NCBI RefSeq assembly: GCF_001693515.2
Contig: NZ_CP042968.1
Location: 3,038,001-3,102,000, forward strand
Source: Bradyrhizobium paxllaeri
GTDB lineage: Bacteria > Pseudomonadota > Alphaproteobacteria > Rhizobiales > Xanthobacteraceae
Length of the DNA: 64,000 nt
Reading direction: 5' to 3'
The notes beneath the pieces are model-generated. The model searched no databases. It was not told the origin of the DNA and was given only the letters and a program-made list of their open reading frames with translations. This document shows, piece after piece, positions 26,063-35,500 of the stretch. The translations under genes were made by a program, and so were the position numbers. How positions within the stretch are numbered: position 1 is the stretch's first letter; each line of letters opens with the position of its first letter.

Positions 26063-28309
26063 ATGACAGTCAATCGCAAGAGCCGCGTTGCGAGCAAGAC
26101 CCGCAAGGACATTTTGCGATTCGCGCCAAACTTCACCGCCTATTTGCTTCCTCCCGATGTGGTCTGCCTCTATTCCGAGGATCGCAAGTTCTTCCTGCAC
26201 GGCGATCTCTATTGTGCGGTGGCCACGGCGATCGGAAAAAATGGAAAGGCTGCGCCCGAGATTGTTCGCCAGCTTTCGAAGAGTTTTCCGGCCGACAAGA
26301 TTGAGGAAGCGATCAAGCGGCTGCTTGAGCGCCGGTACGTCGTTAAAGGAACGTCGTATGCATTCGATGGCGCCGTCGCTGGATATTGGGCGAGCCTCGG
26401 CCTGCCTCCCGAGGTCGCGGAGCAGAATCTCCGCAATTGTCCTGTGCAGGTGGAATCGATCGACGTCAAAGGCGCCAAAGAACTTGCCGCGGCCTTGAGC
26501 AAACTCGGCGTTCAGATCGCCAAGCGTTCGCCCAAACTCACGATCACGCTCGTGAACGACTATCTCGACCGGCGGCTGGCCGAGATGAACCAGAATAGCG
26601 TCGCCGGCAAGACGGCGTGGCTGCTGGTCCAGCCGTCCGGCGTGTTTCCGCTGGTGGGCCCCGTGTTCAAACCGGGCGAGGGCGCCTGCTGGAACTGTCT
26701 GTTTGATCGCATGATCCGCAATCGCGAGATCAAGGGGTTCCTCGACCGTGGACCGGCGAAGGCGGTCGCCGTATCGCCGCTGGTCAACGACAGTGTTGGA
26801 CACACCGCTTTTCACTTCGCTGCCGTCGAAATCACGAAAGCGATTGCCTCAGGCTTTCGCACCGATCTGCGCGATCACATTGCGAGCCTCGACCTGACCG
26901 GCGCGGTGATCGCCAAGCACTTTGTCGCGCGGCGCCCGCAATGTCACACCTGCGGGAGCAAGAAGCTGCAAAGTCCACGCCGGGCGGCGACGCCGATCGA
27001 GATCGCCGAAGGCAGCAAGCTCATCATGACCAGCGGTGGGTATCGCACCATGACGTCTCGGGCGACCGTGGCGCGCTTCCGCAAGCATGTAAGCCCACTG
27101 ACCGGCGTGGTGACGCGGCTCGAGCGGATCGAGGTCGATCTGCCGATGAACACCAATTTTTTCGCCTATCACAATTTCTCCGGGCCGGCCCAGAGCGTCG
27201 ATCAGCTCAGGTCCGGATTGAGCGGCGGCAGCTTCGGCAAAGGCTCCACGGCCGAGCAGGGCGAGGCCAGCGCGCTGATGGAGGCGATCGAACGCTATTC
27301 GGGCATTTTCCAGGGCGACGAGATCAGGACGGCGCGCCGCTTTACCGATTTCGCGCCCGGCGACGCCATTCACCCGAATGACGTCCAGCTTTTCAGCGAA
27401 ACGCAGTTTCAAAGCAGATATGACCAGCAGCCGGACGATTCACATCCGGTTCCTGAGCCGCTCGATCCCTCGATGAGGACCGAGTGGTCGCCGGTCTGGT
27501 CGTTGCGCGACAAGCGATTCAAATATCTTCCGACCGGTCTGCTCTACTTCTTTTATGGTGGCTTCCATACGGATTCCAACGGTTGCGCGGCCGGCAACAC
27601 CCGCGAGGAAGCCATCGTTCAGGGCTTCCTCGAACTGGTCGAGCGCGATGCCTACGCCATCTGGTGGTACAACCGGGTGCAGCGTGCCGAGGTCGACCTC
27701 AAGCAATTCGACGATTCCTATGTCCGGGATCTTCAAACCCAGTTCGCCGATGCCGGGCGCCGCCTGTGGGTGCTCGACGTCACCAGCGATCTCGGCATTC
27801 CCACTTACGTGGCGATCATGCACTGGATGCAGAACGGCCACGAAAATATCGAGTTCGGATCCGGCGCGCATTTCGATCGCCGCATAGCCCTGCTGCGCTC
27901 CCTTACCGAGCTGACCCAATTCATGTCGATTGGCATGATGGGCGGCGGCAGCGGTGAGAAGCCGACGCTTGACGGTATCAAGCCGCTGCGCCTGGAAGAT
28001 TATCCGTTCCTGATTCCAAGCGACAATCCGGTCGTTCCGCCGGCTCCCGATCTCAAGGTTCACGACAACACGCGCGATCAGGTGAACGCCTGTGTCGAAA
28101 TCGCGACCCAGGCAGGTTACGATTTCCTCGTGCTCGACCAGACGCGGCCCGACGTTGAGGTCCCGGTCGTTCGGGTGCTCGTTCCAGGCCTGCGGCATTT
28201 CTATCGCCGCTTCGCACCGGGCCGGCTTTACGATGTTCCGCTGAAGCTTGGATTATTGGATCACCCGCGGCCGGAAAGCGAACTCACTCCGTTCCTGCCG
28301 CACACCTGA
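26063..28309 (+). CDS. Fused TOMM cyclodehydratase (E1-like leader-binding domain plus YcaO)
   Basis: This 748-residue protein (ATG 26063; a GTG at 26060 is also possible) would install azoline rings on the precursor. Residues 1-340 are an E1/ThiF-like partner domain with a winged-helix start. It carries two CxxC pairs, CWNC (210-213) and CHTC (295-298), expected to hold zinc. Residues from about 370 on are the YcaO kinase-like domain. Its ATP/Mg motifs are E402-A-S-A-L-M-E408-A-I-E411-R and N507-G-x-A-x-G then E517-A and E525-L-V-E528-R-D-A. The C-terminus ends LTPFLPHT; a strict PxPxP tail is not present. It follows the precursor by 135 bases and precedes SagB by 11, clearly one operon. Confidence 0.93.
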   Translation: MTVNRKSRVASKTRKDILRFAPNFTAYLLPPDVVCLYSEDRKFFLHGDLYCAVATAIGKNGKAAPEIVRQLSKSFPADKIEEAIKRLLERRYVVKGTSYAFDGAVAGYWASLGLPPEVAEQNLRNCPVQVESIDVKGAKELAAALSKLGVQIAKRSPKLTITLVNDYLDRRLAEMNQNSVAGKTAWLLVQPSGVFPLVGPVFKPGEGACWNCLFDRMIRNREIKGFLDRGPAKAVAVSPLVNDSVGHTAFHFAAVEITKAIASGFRTDLRDHIASLDLTGAVIAKHFVARRPQCHTCGSKKLQSPRRAATPIEIAEGSKLIMTSGGYRTMTSRATVARFRKHVSPLTGVVTRLERIEVDLPMNTNFFAYHNFSGPAQSVDQLRSGLSGGSFGKGSTAEQGEASALMEAIERYSGIFQGDEIRTARRFTDFAPGDAIHPNDVQLFSETQFQSRYDQQPDDSHPVPEPLDPSMRTEWSPVWSLRDKRFKYLPTGLLYFFYGGFHTDSNGCAAGNTREEAIVQGFLELVERDAYAIWWYNRVQRAEVDLKQFDDSYVRDLQTQFADAGRRLWVLDVTSDLGIPTYVAIMHWMQNGHENIEFGSGAHFDRRIALLRSLTELTQFMSIGMMGGGSGEKPTLDGIKPLRLEDYPFLIPSDNPVVPPAPDLKVHDNTRDQVNACVEIATQAGYDFLVLDQTRPDVEVPVVRVLVPGLRHFYRRFAPGRLYDVPLKLGLLDHPRPESELTPFLPHT

Positions 28310-28320
28310 AAGGGTCTTTC

Positions 28321-29778
28321 GTGCGCGCTCCCGGGAAAAAGCCGACCAGGAAGATCGCGCCCGTCATCACCATCAGATTGAACGGTCATTTCTCCTTTCA
28401 GATGCAGGCGGACGGAAGCATCGCCGCCTCCGTGGATGGCTATTTTGTCAATCTGGGACATCTCAGCCCGGCCGCGATGGACCGTGCGCGGAGTCTGACT
28501 GACGGCCTGCCGCTCGCGTCCTTTGCTGGCAAGAGCGTCGTCGCGAGGGAAGTTGATGTCCTGGCGCATCGACTGGCGCGGCACGGGCTTGTCGAATACC
28601 GCCTGTCCTTTCCGCGCGACGAGGGGGACCTCGTGGTCATCGAACCCCAGGTCCCCGAATACTGGCCGCAACGCGCAAAGCTCGGCGAGAGTGACACCAT
28701 CGTTCTGTCGCGCTTTACCTATTTGCGCCGGCGCGGCAACGAGATGGTGCTCGAATCGCCGCGCGCCGGCGCACTGTTTCGAATTGGCGATCCCGCCATT
28801 GCGGCCACCCTCGCGGCGCTGTCGCGGCCTCACAAGATCAGCAGGCTTCGCCGCGACGCGGCCGCCTTCAACCTCGATCTGCTCGAACTGCTGCTGGATA
28901 GCCGGTTCCTACTCAAGCTCAATGTGAAAAGCGGCGACGGCCTTCGGGTGAATGAAGGCGACGGCAATCTCGTTCTCTGGGATTTCCATGATCTCGTGTT
29001 TCACACGCGGAGCACGGAGGGCCGACACGCCAATCCGGTTGGCAGCACCTTCGCCTATGCAAGCGTCGTTTCACCGCCGCCTGCGGTGCGCCCGCCCTGG
29101 CCCGGCAAGAAGATCGACCTGCACAAATTCTCCAACTCGGATCCGGCCTCGCCGTTCGCAAAGCTGTTGCGCGATCGCCATTCAGTCCGGGATTTCGATG
29201 ACGAGAACCCGGTCACGCTCGCCGAACTTGCGCGCTTTCTCGACACCACAGCCCGCGTCCTGTCGGAATGGAAGAGCGACGCGAATTTCGAAGGCAGTCC
29301 TGAAATCACCTACAGCACAAGGCCCTATCCGTCGGCCGGCAGCGCGTATGAACTGGAATTGTATCTGTCAGTCTCGAATTGCGAAGGGCTTGCACGCGGA
29401 CTTTACCACTACGACGCGGGCGGCCACGCGCTGGTAGCGATCGGGGTCTCCGCACAGCAACTCCAGGCGCTTTCGGCGGCAGCCGAATTTGCCATGGACG
29501 CGTCAGGTCCGCCGCAGGTCCTGATCACGATATCAGCGCGTTTTGGGCGGATCTCCTGGAAATACAGCTCAATCGCGTACTCGCTGATCCTGAAGGATGT
29601 CGGCAGCATGATCCAGACGTTCTACCTGGCGGCGACCGATATGGGCCTCGGTGGCTGCGCGATCGGCACTGGTAATATCGATCTGTTTGCAAGAATGACG
29701 GGACTCGAGTTCCATGTAGAGGGCCCGGTCGGTCAATTCGCGCTCGGACGCCGCAAGAAGCCGGAAGCCCCACGCTAG
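28321..29778 (+). CDS. SagB-type FMN dehydrogenase of the TOMM cluster
   Basis: This 485-residue protein starts at a GTG with AAAGGG upstream. Residues 1-265 form the SagB N-terminal region. Residues about 275-480 form a nitroreductase-fold domain with FMN-binding R286-H-S-V-R-D-F, then YPSAGSAYELELYL, and the SagB signature F408-G-R-I-S-W-K-Y-S-S-I-A-Y followed by DMGLGGCAIG. SagB enzymes oxidise azolines to aromatic azoles, so the mature product would carry thiazoles. It is the last gene of the cluster, and no export, protease or immunity gene follows. Confidence 0.92.
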   Translation: MRAPGKKPTRKIAPVITIRLNGHFSFQMQADGSIAASVDGYFVNLGHLSPAAMDRARSLTDGLPLASFAGKSVVAREVDVLAHRLARHGLVEYRLSFPRDEGDLVVIEPQVPEYWPQRAKLGESDTIVLSRFTYLRRRGNEMVLESPRAGALFRIGDPAIAATLAALSRPHKISRLRRDAAAFNLDLLELLLDSRFLLKLNVKSGDGLRVNEGDGNLVLWDFHDLVFHTRSTEGRHANPVGSTFAYASVVSPPPAVRPPWPGKKIDLHKFSNSDPASPFAKLLRDRHSVRDFDDENPVTLAELARFLDTTARVLSEWKSDANFEGSPEITYSTRPYPSAGSAYELELYLSVSNCEGLARGLYHYDAGGHALVAIGVSAQQLQALSAAAEFAMDASGPPQVLITISARFGRISWKYSSIAYSLILKDVGSMIQTFYLAATDMGLGGCAIGTGNIDLFARMTGLEFHVEGPVGQFALGRRKKPEAPR

Positions 29779-29859
29779 AGCACGATATTTCTCGAAAGCG
29801 GCCGAAGCCGAGCCTCGATGCGAATTTTGCAACGTACTAATGAGTCCGCGCCTGGAGCC

Positions 29860-29891
29860 GAAAAAAGCAGCGGGCCTGATGGCCCGCTGCT
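29860..29891 (-). terminator. Rho-independent terminator (minus strand)
   Basis: AGCAGCGGGCC and GGCCCGCTGCT form an 11-bp stem with a TGAT loop. Read on the minus strand it is followed by a run of T (AAAAAA at 29861-29866 on the plus strand). It ends the 29913 gene and lies 80 bases past the SagB stop. Confidence 0.85.
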
Positions 29892-29912
29892 CGTTGTTCA
29901 AATCATCAGCCG

Positions 29913-30317
29913 TTACTGCTTGGCGCGATCGACCTCGGTGCCGGTCGGGTTCGGCGCCGGCGGCGTCGGACGATTGGTCGCGGCGCCCGTGGTCGTTCCG
30001 GGTTCGGTGTTGGCCTTCGGCGTTACGTCACGCATGCCCGTAGGCGCTGCGGGATTGGCCGGGGTTGTTTGCGCGGTCTGATTGGGCGGCGTGGTACCGG
30101 CCTGGTTCACGGTGGTGTTGTTCAGTCCATAGAACAGCGCGCCGAGCACGACGGCGATCGCGACCGCAAACATCGCGACCTTGGCGCCGCTGGGCGAACC
30201 CTCGGCCAGCGCGGGGTCGGGCTGCAACTCGTTGTCGAGACTGTTGAAGCGCGCCTGACGGCGGATTTCTTCATCGCTCAGACCGGTGCGGTAGGGATCG
30301 TTTGGGTTGGGTTGCAT
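29913..30317 (-). CDS. Single-span membrane protein with Thr/Pro/Asn-rich tail
   Basis: This 134-residue protein starts at the ATG at 30317, preceded by GGAGGAACCC. The cytoplasmic N-terminus MQPNPNDPYRTGLSDEEIRR is followed by one membrane segment near 47-64 (AMFAVAIAVVLGALFYGL) and a low-complexity Pro/Thr/Ala tail likely in the periplasm. It is typical of Bradyrhizobium hypothetical proteins. It is convergent with the TOMM operon and reads with its own terminator, so it is probably unrelated. Confidence 0.72.
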   Translation of the reverse strand: MQPNPNDPYRTGLSDEEIRRQARFNSLDNELQPDPALAEGSPSGAKVAMFAVAIAVVLGALFYGLNNTTVNQAGTTPPNQTAQTTPANPAAPTGMRDVTPKANTEPGTTTGAATNRPTPPAPNPTGTEVDRAKQ

Positions 30318-30446
30318 GGGTTCCTCCGTTAGCATCCCAGCTAAGCGGAAAGACAATGGCTGGCACGACCGGATGTTCCGCGCCAAAGTTGCAATCCTGT
30401 AATGTTGGAACCGCTGATTCCCTCCGGTTCCGAAGTGAGGTTTGCC

Positions 30447-31088
30447 ATGTGGAGCCTGCCGCCCGGCGATACCGTCCTTCAACTCTTGACCTATGTGGCG
30501 CTCACCGCGCAGGCGATGACCGCGGCCCTCGCGGCGGGTAGGCGCAGCATGGACTGGGCCGGCGTATGCATGCTCGGCTGCATTACCGCGCTCGGCGGCG
30601 GCACCATCCGCGACGTGCTGCTCGGGCACTATCCGCTCGTGTGGGTGCAGAACCCGTCTTATTTGGCGCTGACCGGGATCGCGGCCTTCGTCACCATCCT
30701 GATCGCGCGGCAGGTGCACCGGCTCAACGCGGCGTTCTTGGTGCTGGATGCGATCGGGCTTGTGGTCTTCACCATGGCCGGCTGCGATGTCGCCTGGCAG
30801 ATGAACGCCTCGCTGCCGATCGTGATCGTGTCGGGCATGATCACAGGGTGTGCCGGCGGCGTGTTGCGCGACATTCTCTGCAACGACGTACCACTGTTGT
30901 TTCGCGCCGAGCTCTACGCCAGCGTCTCCATCGTGACCGGCCTGTTCTACGCCACCGCCTTCGGGCTCAACCTCGATGCCCAGCTCTGGACGGTGCTGAC
31001 CTTCGTGCTCGGCCTGACGCTGCGCCTGCTCGCCATCCGCTACAAATGGGAAATGCCGAAATTCGTCTTTAATGGCGAGCAGCGGTGA
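30447..31088 (+). CDS. TRIC-type / UPF0126 membrane channel
   Basis: This 213-residue protein has seven hydrophobic helices in two related halves. Each half carries the glycine-rich kink motif (ALGGGTIRDVLLG near 50; CAGGVLRDILCNDVP near 135) that marks trimeric intracellular cation channel homologues (YicG family). Bacterial members conduct monovalent cations or glycine. The ATG at 30447 has a GAGG site. It is convergent with the cytochrome gene. Confidence 0.87.
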   Translation: MWSLPPGDTVLQLLTYVALTAQAMTAALAAGRRSMDWAGVCMLGCITALGGGTIRDVLLGHYPLVWVQNPSYLALTGIAAFVTILIARQVHRLNAAFLVLDAIGLVVFTMAGCDVAWQMNASLPIVIVSGMITGCAGGVLRDILCNDVPLLFRAELYASVSIVTGLFYATAFGLNLDAQLWTVLTFVLGLTLRLLAIRYKWEMPKFVFNGEQR

Positions 31089-31091
31089 GGG

Positions 31092-32327
31092 CTACTTCGC
31101 CCGCCGCGCTTTCGCCACTTCATCTGCCGTCACCAGCGGCGCCGCATTGCCCCAGGCATTGCGGATGTAGTTGGTCACGTCGGCAATCTGCTGGTCGGTC
31201 ATTTTCGCGGCGTAACCCGGCATCGATCCCTTGTTGGGCGCGCGCGGCGTCGTCACGGTCTCGGCGCCGTCGAGGATGATGCGCAGCGTGCTCAAGGCAT
31301 CGGCCGATTGCAGGTTGGCGTTGCCGGGCAGCGGTGGATAGATCCGCGGTGCGCTCGATCCGTCTTCTTCGTGGCAGGCGATGCAGGCGCCGTTGTAGAG
31401 CTTTTCGCCCGCGGCCATTTGCGCAGGCGAGGGCGGCGTGACCTTCGGCTCCGGCGCGCCAGCCGGCAGATCCTTCAGGTAGACCGCGATGGCGCGCACA
31501 TCCGCATCGCTCATCTTCGAGGTCGAGTTGACCACGACTTCCGACATCAGTTCGCCCGCATGGCTTTTGGCGTTACGGCCGCTCTGCAGATATTCGGTGA
31601 TATCTTCCACGCTCCATGATTTCAGGCCGCTGCGCTCGGCAGCATCGAGCCGCGGTGCGAACATGCCCGCGACGCGCCCGCCGCCATAGACCTGGCCGCG
31701 CCTGTCCGCGCCAAACATGTTCTTCGGCGTATGGCACGCGCCGCAATGCGCGATGCCCTCCACCAGATAGCGTCCGCGATTCCATTCCGCGCTCTTCTGC
31801 TGGTCCGGCATCAGGATGCCGGGCTTGAAGAACAGCCAGTTCCAGCCGCGCATCACGAAGCGGTAGTTGAACGGAAAGCGCAGCTCCGGCACGCGCGGCT
31901 CGCTGCGTAGCGGCGTCAGCGTCGCCAGATAGGCGCGGATTGCAAAAATATCCTGGCGCGTGAGTTTCGTGAAATTCGGATAGGGGAACGCCGGGTAGTA
32001 GCGCGAGCCGTCACGCGCCACGCCGAACCGTAACGCGCGGTAGAAATCGTCATCGCTCCACGCCCCCAATCCGGTCTCGCGATCCGGCGTCAGGTTCGGC
32101 GAATAGATGCCGCCGAATGGGGTATCGATCCGTTTTCCCCCGGCGAACGGTTTTGCGGGATCGGCGGTGTGGCAGCTGGCGCAGTCGCCGGCCTCCGTCA
32201 GCGCCTTGCCGCGCGCGATGTCCTCGGTGGTCGGCTCGACCCTTGACTGGGCATGGACGTCGCCGCCCGCGAGCGCAGTGCACAAAAGTATGCCGGCGAG
32301 AATCGTCCGCATGGATCCCTGCACCAT
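31092..32327 (-). CDS. Triheme cytochrome c (dehydrogenase electron-transfer subunit type)
   Basis: This 411-residue exported protein has three heme-binding CxxCH motifs: C49-A-S-C-H, C195-G-A-C-H and C315-I-A-C-H. A signal peptide (TILAGILLCTALAGGDVHA) precedes them. This is the layout of the cytochrome subunit of alcohol, gluconate or sorbitol dehydrogenases, which pass electrons to ubiquinone or oxidase. No dehydrogenase subunit lies nearby, so its partner is elsewhere. Start choice: the ATG at 32327 has AAAGG five bases upstream; an ATG at 32312 with AGGGA very close is also possible. Confidence 0.9.
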   Translation of the reverse strand: MVQGSMRTILAGILLCTALAGGDVHAQSRVEPTTEDIARGKALTEAGDCASCHTADPAKPFAGGKRIDTPFGGIYSPNLTPDRETGLGAWSDDDFYRALRFGVARDGSRYYPAFPYPNFTKLTRQDIFAIRAYLATLTPLRSEPRVPELRFPFNYRFVMRGWNWLFFKPGILMPDQQKSAEWNRGRYLVEGIAHCGACHTPKNMFGADRRGQVYGGGRVAGMFAPRLDAAERSGLKSWSVEDITEYLQSGRNAKSHAGELMSEVVVNSTSKMSDADVRAIAVYLKDLPAGAPEPKVTPPSPAQMAAGEKLYNGACIACHEEDGSSAPRIYPPLPGNANLQSADALSTLRIILDGAETVTTPRAPNKGSMPGYAAKMTDQQIADVTNYIRNAWGNAAPLVTADEVAKARRAK

Positions 32328-32593
32328 TTGGCCTTTCGGAGCGTTATAGCGCGAAAGCGTAGGGAGGAGGGACGTCACGCCATTTCGCGCCGGGGCTTCC
32401 AGACGACACAAACCGAAATGCCGCGCCGTTATTCCCGGCACGAAATTGCGATCTTTCAAAGCGCGGCTTTGAGCGCAAGATTTGTGCTGCGCGGGCGGAA
32501 AAATCCGACATAGACTGGTTCTAATGAGTTCAGATGACTAGCTAAAAACAGTCGTTCCGAACAAAGCTCCACCGGCTGGCAAAGAGGGCTGCA

Positions 32594-35500
32594 ATGGGAA
32601 TCAACCAAGGTCCGATCAGTCTCGACCAGAAATATACGCAAGGCACCGGCCATATTTTCCTGACCGGCATCCAGGCGCTGGTCCGTCTGCCGATGGCGCA
32701 GATCCGCCGCGACCGCGCCGCGGGCCTCAACACCGCAGGCTTCATTTCCGGCTATCGCGGCTCGCCGCTCGGCGGCTACGACCAGCAGCTCTTCGCCGCC
32801 CGAAAACATCTCGACCAGTACAACATCAAGTTCCAGCCCGGCGTGAACGAGGACCTCGCGGCCACCGCGATCTGGGGCTCGCAGCAGCTCAACCTGTCGC
32901 CCGGCGCCAAATATGATGGCGTTGTCGGCATCTGGTACGGCAAGGGCCCCGGCGTCGACCGCTGCGGCGACGTATTCCGGCATGGCAATACCGCGGGCTC
33001 CGCCAAAAACGGCGGCGTGCTCGTCCTTGCCGGCGATGACCATGGCGCAAAGTCCTCCACCGTCCCGCATCAGTCCGACCACGCCTTCATCTCCGCGCTG
33101 ATGCCGTATCTCTATCCCTCCAGCATCCATGAAATGATCGAGATGGGCCTTCTGGGTATCGCGATGTCGCGCTACTCGGGCTGCTGGGTCGGCATGAAGG
33201 TGATCACCGAGACGGTGGAAACCACCGCCGAGATCGACCTCACCGACGAGATGACGCCGTTCGCGATCCCGACCGATTTCGAGATGCCGCCCGGCGGCCT
33301 CAATTTGCGCTGGCCGGACGATCGCTATCTGCAGGACCTGCGCCTGCAGGACTACAAGGGCTATGCCGCGATCGCCTTTGCACGCGCCAACAAGATCAAC
33401 CGCATCACCATGGATTCGCCGAATGCCCGTTACGGCATCATGGCGTCAGGCAAGAGCTACGAGGACATCCGCCAGGCGCTGCGCGAGTTGGGGATCACCG
33501 AGGAGGTCGCCGCCAAGATCGGCTTGCGGCTTTACAAAATCGGCATGCCCTGGCCGCTGGAGCCGGAAGGCGTCCGCAATTTTGCCGTCGGCCTCGAGGA
33601 AATCTTCATCATCGAGGAACGCCGCGAGATCGTCGAGAACCAGGTCAAGCAGGAGCTGTTCAACTGGCGCGACGACGTTCGTCCGCGCATCGTCGGCAAG
33701 ATGGACGATCACGACAAGCGGTTTCTCACCTTCGCCGCCGAGCTTTCCGTCGCCTCGCTGGCGAGCTCGCTGACCGAGCGACTTCTTCGACTTAACCTCA
33801 ACCCCGAAATCGCCGCGATGCTGCGCGCCAAGGCCGACTGGTTCAACGGCCGACAGGCGACCCAGATGCAGGCGGTGGCGCCCGTCACCCGGACGCCGTA
33901 TTTCTGCTCGGGCTGTCCGCACAACACCTCGACCAAGGTGCCGGAAGGCAGCCGCGCCTTTGCCGGCATCGGCTGTCATTTCATGGCGCTGTGGATGGAC
34001 CGCAACACCGAGACCTACACCCACATGGGAGGCGAGGGCGTGCCGTGGGTCGGCGTCGCACCCTTCACCAAGGAAGAGCACGTCTTCGCCAATCTCGGCG
34101 ACGGCACCTACTTCCACTCCGGCAGCCTTGCGATCCGCCAGGCGATCGCTTCCGGCGCCAATATCACCTACAAGATCCTCTATAACGACGCGACCGCGAT
34201 GACCGGCGGCCAGCATGTCGACGGCGAATTGTCGCCGCAGCAGATCACCTTCCAGCTTCACGCCGAAGGCATCCGCAACATCTATCTGGTCTCGGAAAAC
34301 CCCGGCGCCTATCCGACGTCCGAGATCGCGCCCGGCGTCAAGACCGCGCATCGCGACGAGCTGCAGGACGTCATGAAGACCTGCCGCACGCTGAAGGGCA
34401 CTTCGGCTATCGTCTTCGTGCAGACCTGCGCCGCCGAAAAGCGCCGACGCCGCAAGCGCGGGCTGATGGAAGACCCGGCGCGCCGCGTCATGATCAATCC
34501 GGCCGTCTGCGAAGGCTGCGGCGACTGCTCGGTGCAGTCGAACTGCATTTCGGTCGAGCCCCTGGAAACCGAGATGGGCCGCAAGCGCACCATCAACCAG
34601 TCAACCTGCAACAAGGACTATTCCTGCCTCAAGGGCTTCTGCCCGTCCTTCGTCACCATCGACGGCGGCAAGCCGCGCCGTCGCGCGCCGGCCAGCCTCG
34701 GTGACATCGGCGATCTGCCGGAGCCGGCCTCATTCCCGTCGCTGGAGCGGCCTTACAACATCGCCGTCGGCGGCGTCGGCGGCACCGGCGTCCTGACCAT
34801 CGGCGCGCTGCTCGGCATGGCCGCGCACATCGAGGGCAAGGCCAGCATGATCCTCGACATGTCGGGCCTCGCGCAAAAGGGCGGCGCGGTGCTCAGCCAT
34901 GTGCGGCTCTCCGAACACACCGCCGACGTCACCTGTTCGCGCATCGTCACCGGCACTGCCGATCTCGTGATGGCCGCCGACGAGGTGGTGGCGGTGTCGA
35001 AGGACATGGTTACGCTGTGCGAATCCACTCGCACCGTCGGAGTCATCAACAGCCACGTCATTCCGACCGCGGACTTCATCCTCAACCGCGACTTCAACTT
35101 CCAGAGCCGCAAGCTCAATTCAGTGCTGGAGACGGAGCTTCGCAAGGACTCTTCGTTCTTCGATTTCACCACGCCGGCAGAAGCGCTGCTCGGCGATTCC
35201 ATCGCCACCAACGTCATGATGCTCGGCTACGCCTATCAGCGCGGCTTGCTGCCACTCTCGGCGAAAGCGATCGAGCAGGCGATTGAGGTCAACGGCGTCT
35301 CCATCAAGATGAACACGCAGGCCTTCCAGCTTGGCCGGCTCGCTGCGGCCGACCCGGCGCGGTTCAAAGAGATGATGAAGGATCATGATGCGGTCGCTCC
35401 CGCAAAGACGCTGGATGCAATGACGTTCGACGAGATCGTCACCCATCGCATGGGCATGCTGACCGATTACCAGAGCGCGCGGCTCGCCAAGCGTTACCGC

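Noticed and set aside
25673..26815. A 380-residue open frame on the minus strand across the TOMM precursor and cyclodehydratase start
   Set aside because: It is the antisense of the GC-rich Cys/Gly core and of the real gene. It has low-complexity Ala/Ser/Thr runs, no ribosome-binding site and no domain.
29913..30317. Membrane protein as the TOMM transporter or immunity gene
   Set aside because: It is on the opposite strand with its own terminator, has only one membrane span and a low-complexity tail seen in unrelated loci.
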